From Rhodospirillaceae bacterium (GTDB taxonomy: Bacteria > Pseudomonadota > Alphaproteobacteria > Rhodospirillales > Casp-alpha2), in assembly GCA_002686255.1 (NCBI GenBank), contig NZAZ01000019.1:1-37205 (forward strand): DNA of 37,205 bases, read 5' to 3'. Under the pieces are notes generated by a model that saw only the letters and a list, made by a program, of their open reading frames with translations, ran no database searches and was not told the origin of the DNA. This document shows, piece after piece, positions 36,107 to 37,205 of the stretch; position 1 is the first letter of the stretch, and each line of letters starts with the position of its first letter. A program made the position numbers and the translations under genes.

Positions 36107-37205
36107 TTAAGGATTGTTGGACCTTGCCGTCCCCGAAAATAATTTATTGCTCAATTCCATAACCTCTTTGGGGGGCAGGGGCTCTTCTTTATCAGGGGCC
36201 AAGGAAAAGAGCAGCCTATCGACCCCCTGGCTGATTTCCCCGACCAAGGCCAAAGTCGATTCGCGCCGACCGTACCCGGAAGAATACCACCCTTCTTCAA
36301 GGCGCCAGGGCATTTCCACTGAAACCGACATCCGGCCTCCGCCATGGGGCCCTTGAAAGCGAATTTCTCTTCCCTCGATTTCCGCTTCGACTCCGGGATA
36401 AAGCAGAAAATGCCAGCGAAGGGCGTGTTCCGCCCCCCCATCCAAAAGGTCGTCGATTAGGACAATCCCATCCTCGTTTCTTACCAATACTCTTCTGTTA
36501 TGCGTGACGGGAGGGTCGAGACGGGCATAAGCGGTGTGACGGCCCTCAATTCCGGAAAAACCGTCCTTGTTGAGGGGCGCTTCCCAAAACGTATCGCCTT
36601 CCTGGTCCATTCGAAAAAGGGCATCGGCAGCGAAGTCGTTTTGTTCGTTACCGGAAACCGTAACCGTGTTGTGTTGGGCCGTCGATCGGAACAGGTTTCG
36701 AGCGGCCGGGTCGCGGGTGTAGATATAGCTTCCGCCATCCACCAGAAGAGGCTGTTCCCCGACCACCCACTCGACTGCAAGCTGGTCATTGTGCTTATGG
36801 TTGCCGAAACCTTCGGTGCCGACGGGCCCGTTGGTTATTGAAACGTAGGACGTTCCGCCGCGAAGAACGGCAACGCCGAAATCGGGAAATACGGCGGGGT
36901 TGGGCACAGAGGGAAGGTCTGTTCGTTCAGGGGCGGAATTGCCCCAGAACAGTTGTTCAACGAGGGCCTCTTCGGGAAGGTCCTCCGAAAGATCGAGGCA
37001 GTTCAGAACGTGCGCACCCGCCGCAAGCAGGTGATCCTGGGAGTCCTGCCGCCAAGCCCCGTATCCGGTCAGAATATGGGCCCGGCCATCATCGGCGTCT
37101 CCAATTTGCGGCCATCGGCCTTCGGGCTGGCGCAAGGCTTTGGCGAAACGAAGGGCCGAAAGCAGGCGCCCCCGGAAGCCTTCGGAAAACCTGGCGCCGA
37201 AATGC
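36107..37205 (-). CDS. Heparinase II/III-family protein (5' end outside window)
   Basis: At least 365 residues; the frame stays open to the window edge, so the TTG at 37133-37135 is internal and the N-terminal alpha-helical domain is mostly missing. Visible parts are FAKALRQPEGRWPQIGDADD (end of the helical domain) and the beta-sandwich lyase domain with NHKHNDQLAVEWVVGEQPLL, VDGGSYIYTRDPAARN and STAQHNTVTVSGNEQNDF. Family members cleave uronic-acid polysaccharides by beta-elimination or sit in export operons for acidic exopolysaccharides. GC content is higher than in the preceding genes. It converges on the GT39-like gene. Confidence 0.85.
   Translation of the reverse strand, partial: HFGARFSEGFRGRLLSALRFAKALRQPEGRWPQIGDADDGRAHILTGYGAWRQDSQDHLLAAGAHVLNCLDLSEDLPEEALVEQLFWGNSAPERTDLPSVPNPAVFPDFGVAVLRGGTSYVSITNGPVGTEGFGNHKHNDQLAVEWVVGEQPLLVDGGSYIYTRDPAARNLFRSTAQHNTVTVSGNEQNDFAADALFRMDQEGDTFWEAPLNKDGFSGIEGRHTAYARLDPPVTHNRRVLVRNEDGIVLIDDLLDGGAEHALRWHFLLYPGVEAEIEGREIRFQGPHGGGRMSVSVEMPWRLEEGWYSSGYGRRESTLALVGEISQGVDRLLFSLAPDKEEPLPPKEVMELSNKLFSGTARSNNP

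Overview
The window looks like part of an alphaproteobacterial chromosome, most likely a Rhodospirillales-type marine or aquatic lineage. The main evidence is gene content and order: DUF177-rpmF-plsX-fabH-ihfA-merR, a ubiquinol-cytochrome c chaperone gene divergent from a bamE-type lipoprotein, and rpiB-glyA-nrdR-ribD-ribE-ribBX-ribH-nusB-thiL-hppA. The first 25.5 kb is GC-rich, tightly packed housekeeping DNA. From about 25.6 kb the DNA becomes visibly richer in A+T, gaps between genes widen, and the content changes to surface-glycan type functions.

Layout. 1-550 has no convincing gene but carries a hairpin repeat. 551-627 is tRNA-Pro(GGG). 748-5109 (minus) is one probable transcription unit running from the bc1 assembly chaperone through DUF177, L32, PlsX, FabH and IHF-alpha to a MerR-like regulator. 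bamE (plus) diverges from it and converges on hppA. 5816-15660 (minus) runs from rpiB to hppA and holds serine/one-carbon metabolism, the nucleotide-reductase repressor, the riboflavin pathway, NusB, ThiL and a potassium-independent proton pyrophosphatase. 15870-19166 (minus) is a fused B12-dependent isobutyryl-CoA mutase (IcmF) with a clear dyad operator upstream, divergent from hemB. Then come a class III CoA-transferase (minus) and, divergent from it, a penicillin-acylase-family hydrolase followed closely by a threonine dehydratase.

25.6-37.2 kb is an accessory cluster: two B12-binding-type radical SAM proteins at either side of two family-2 glycosyltransferases, a broken ChbG/HpnK-type deacetylase gene, an NAD-dependent sugar epimerase and a sulfotransferase, followed by a GT39-like polytopic membrane protein and a heparinase II/III-family protein that runs off the window. 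These would fit synthesis, lipid-linked assembly and modification of a surface glycan or glycolipid; the product cannot be deduced from sequence.

Points worth attention: RibBX has lost all three zinc cysteines of its GTP-cyclohydrolase II domain; IcmF has a basic N-terminal extension; a 60-codon coding-like frame directly behind thiL has no normal start codon; a short CheW-like tail lies behind the CoA-transferase gene; and the two radical SAM genes in the glycan cluster have no assigned substrate.
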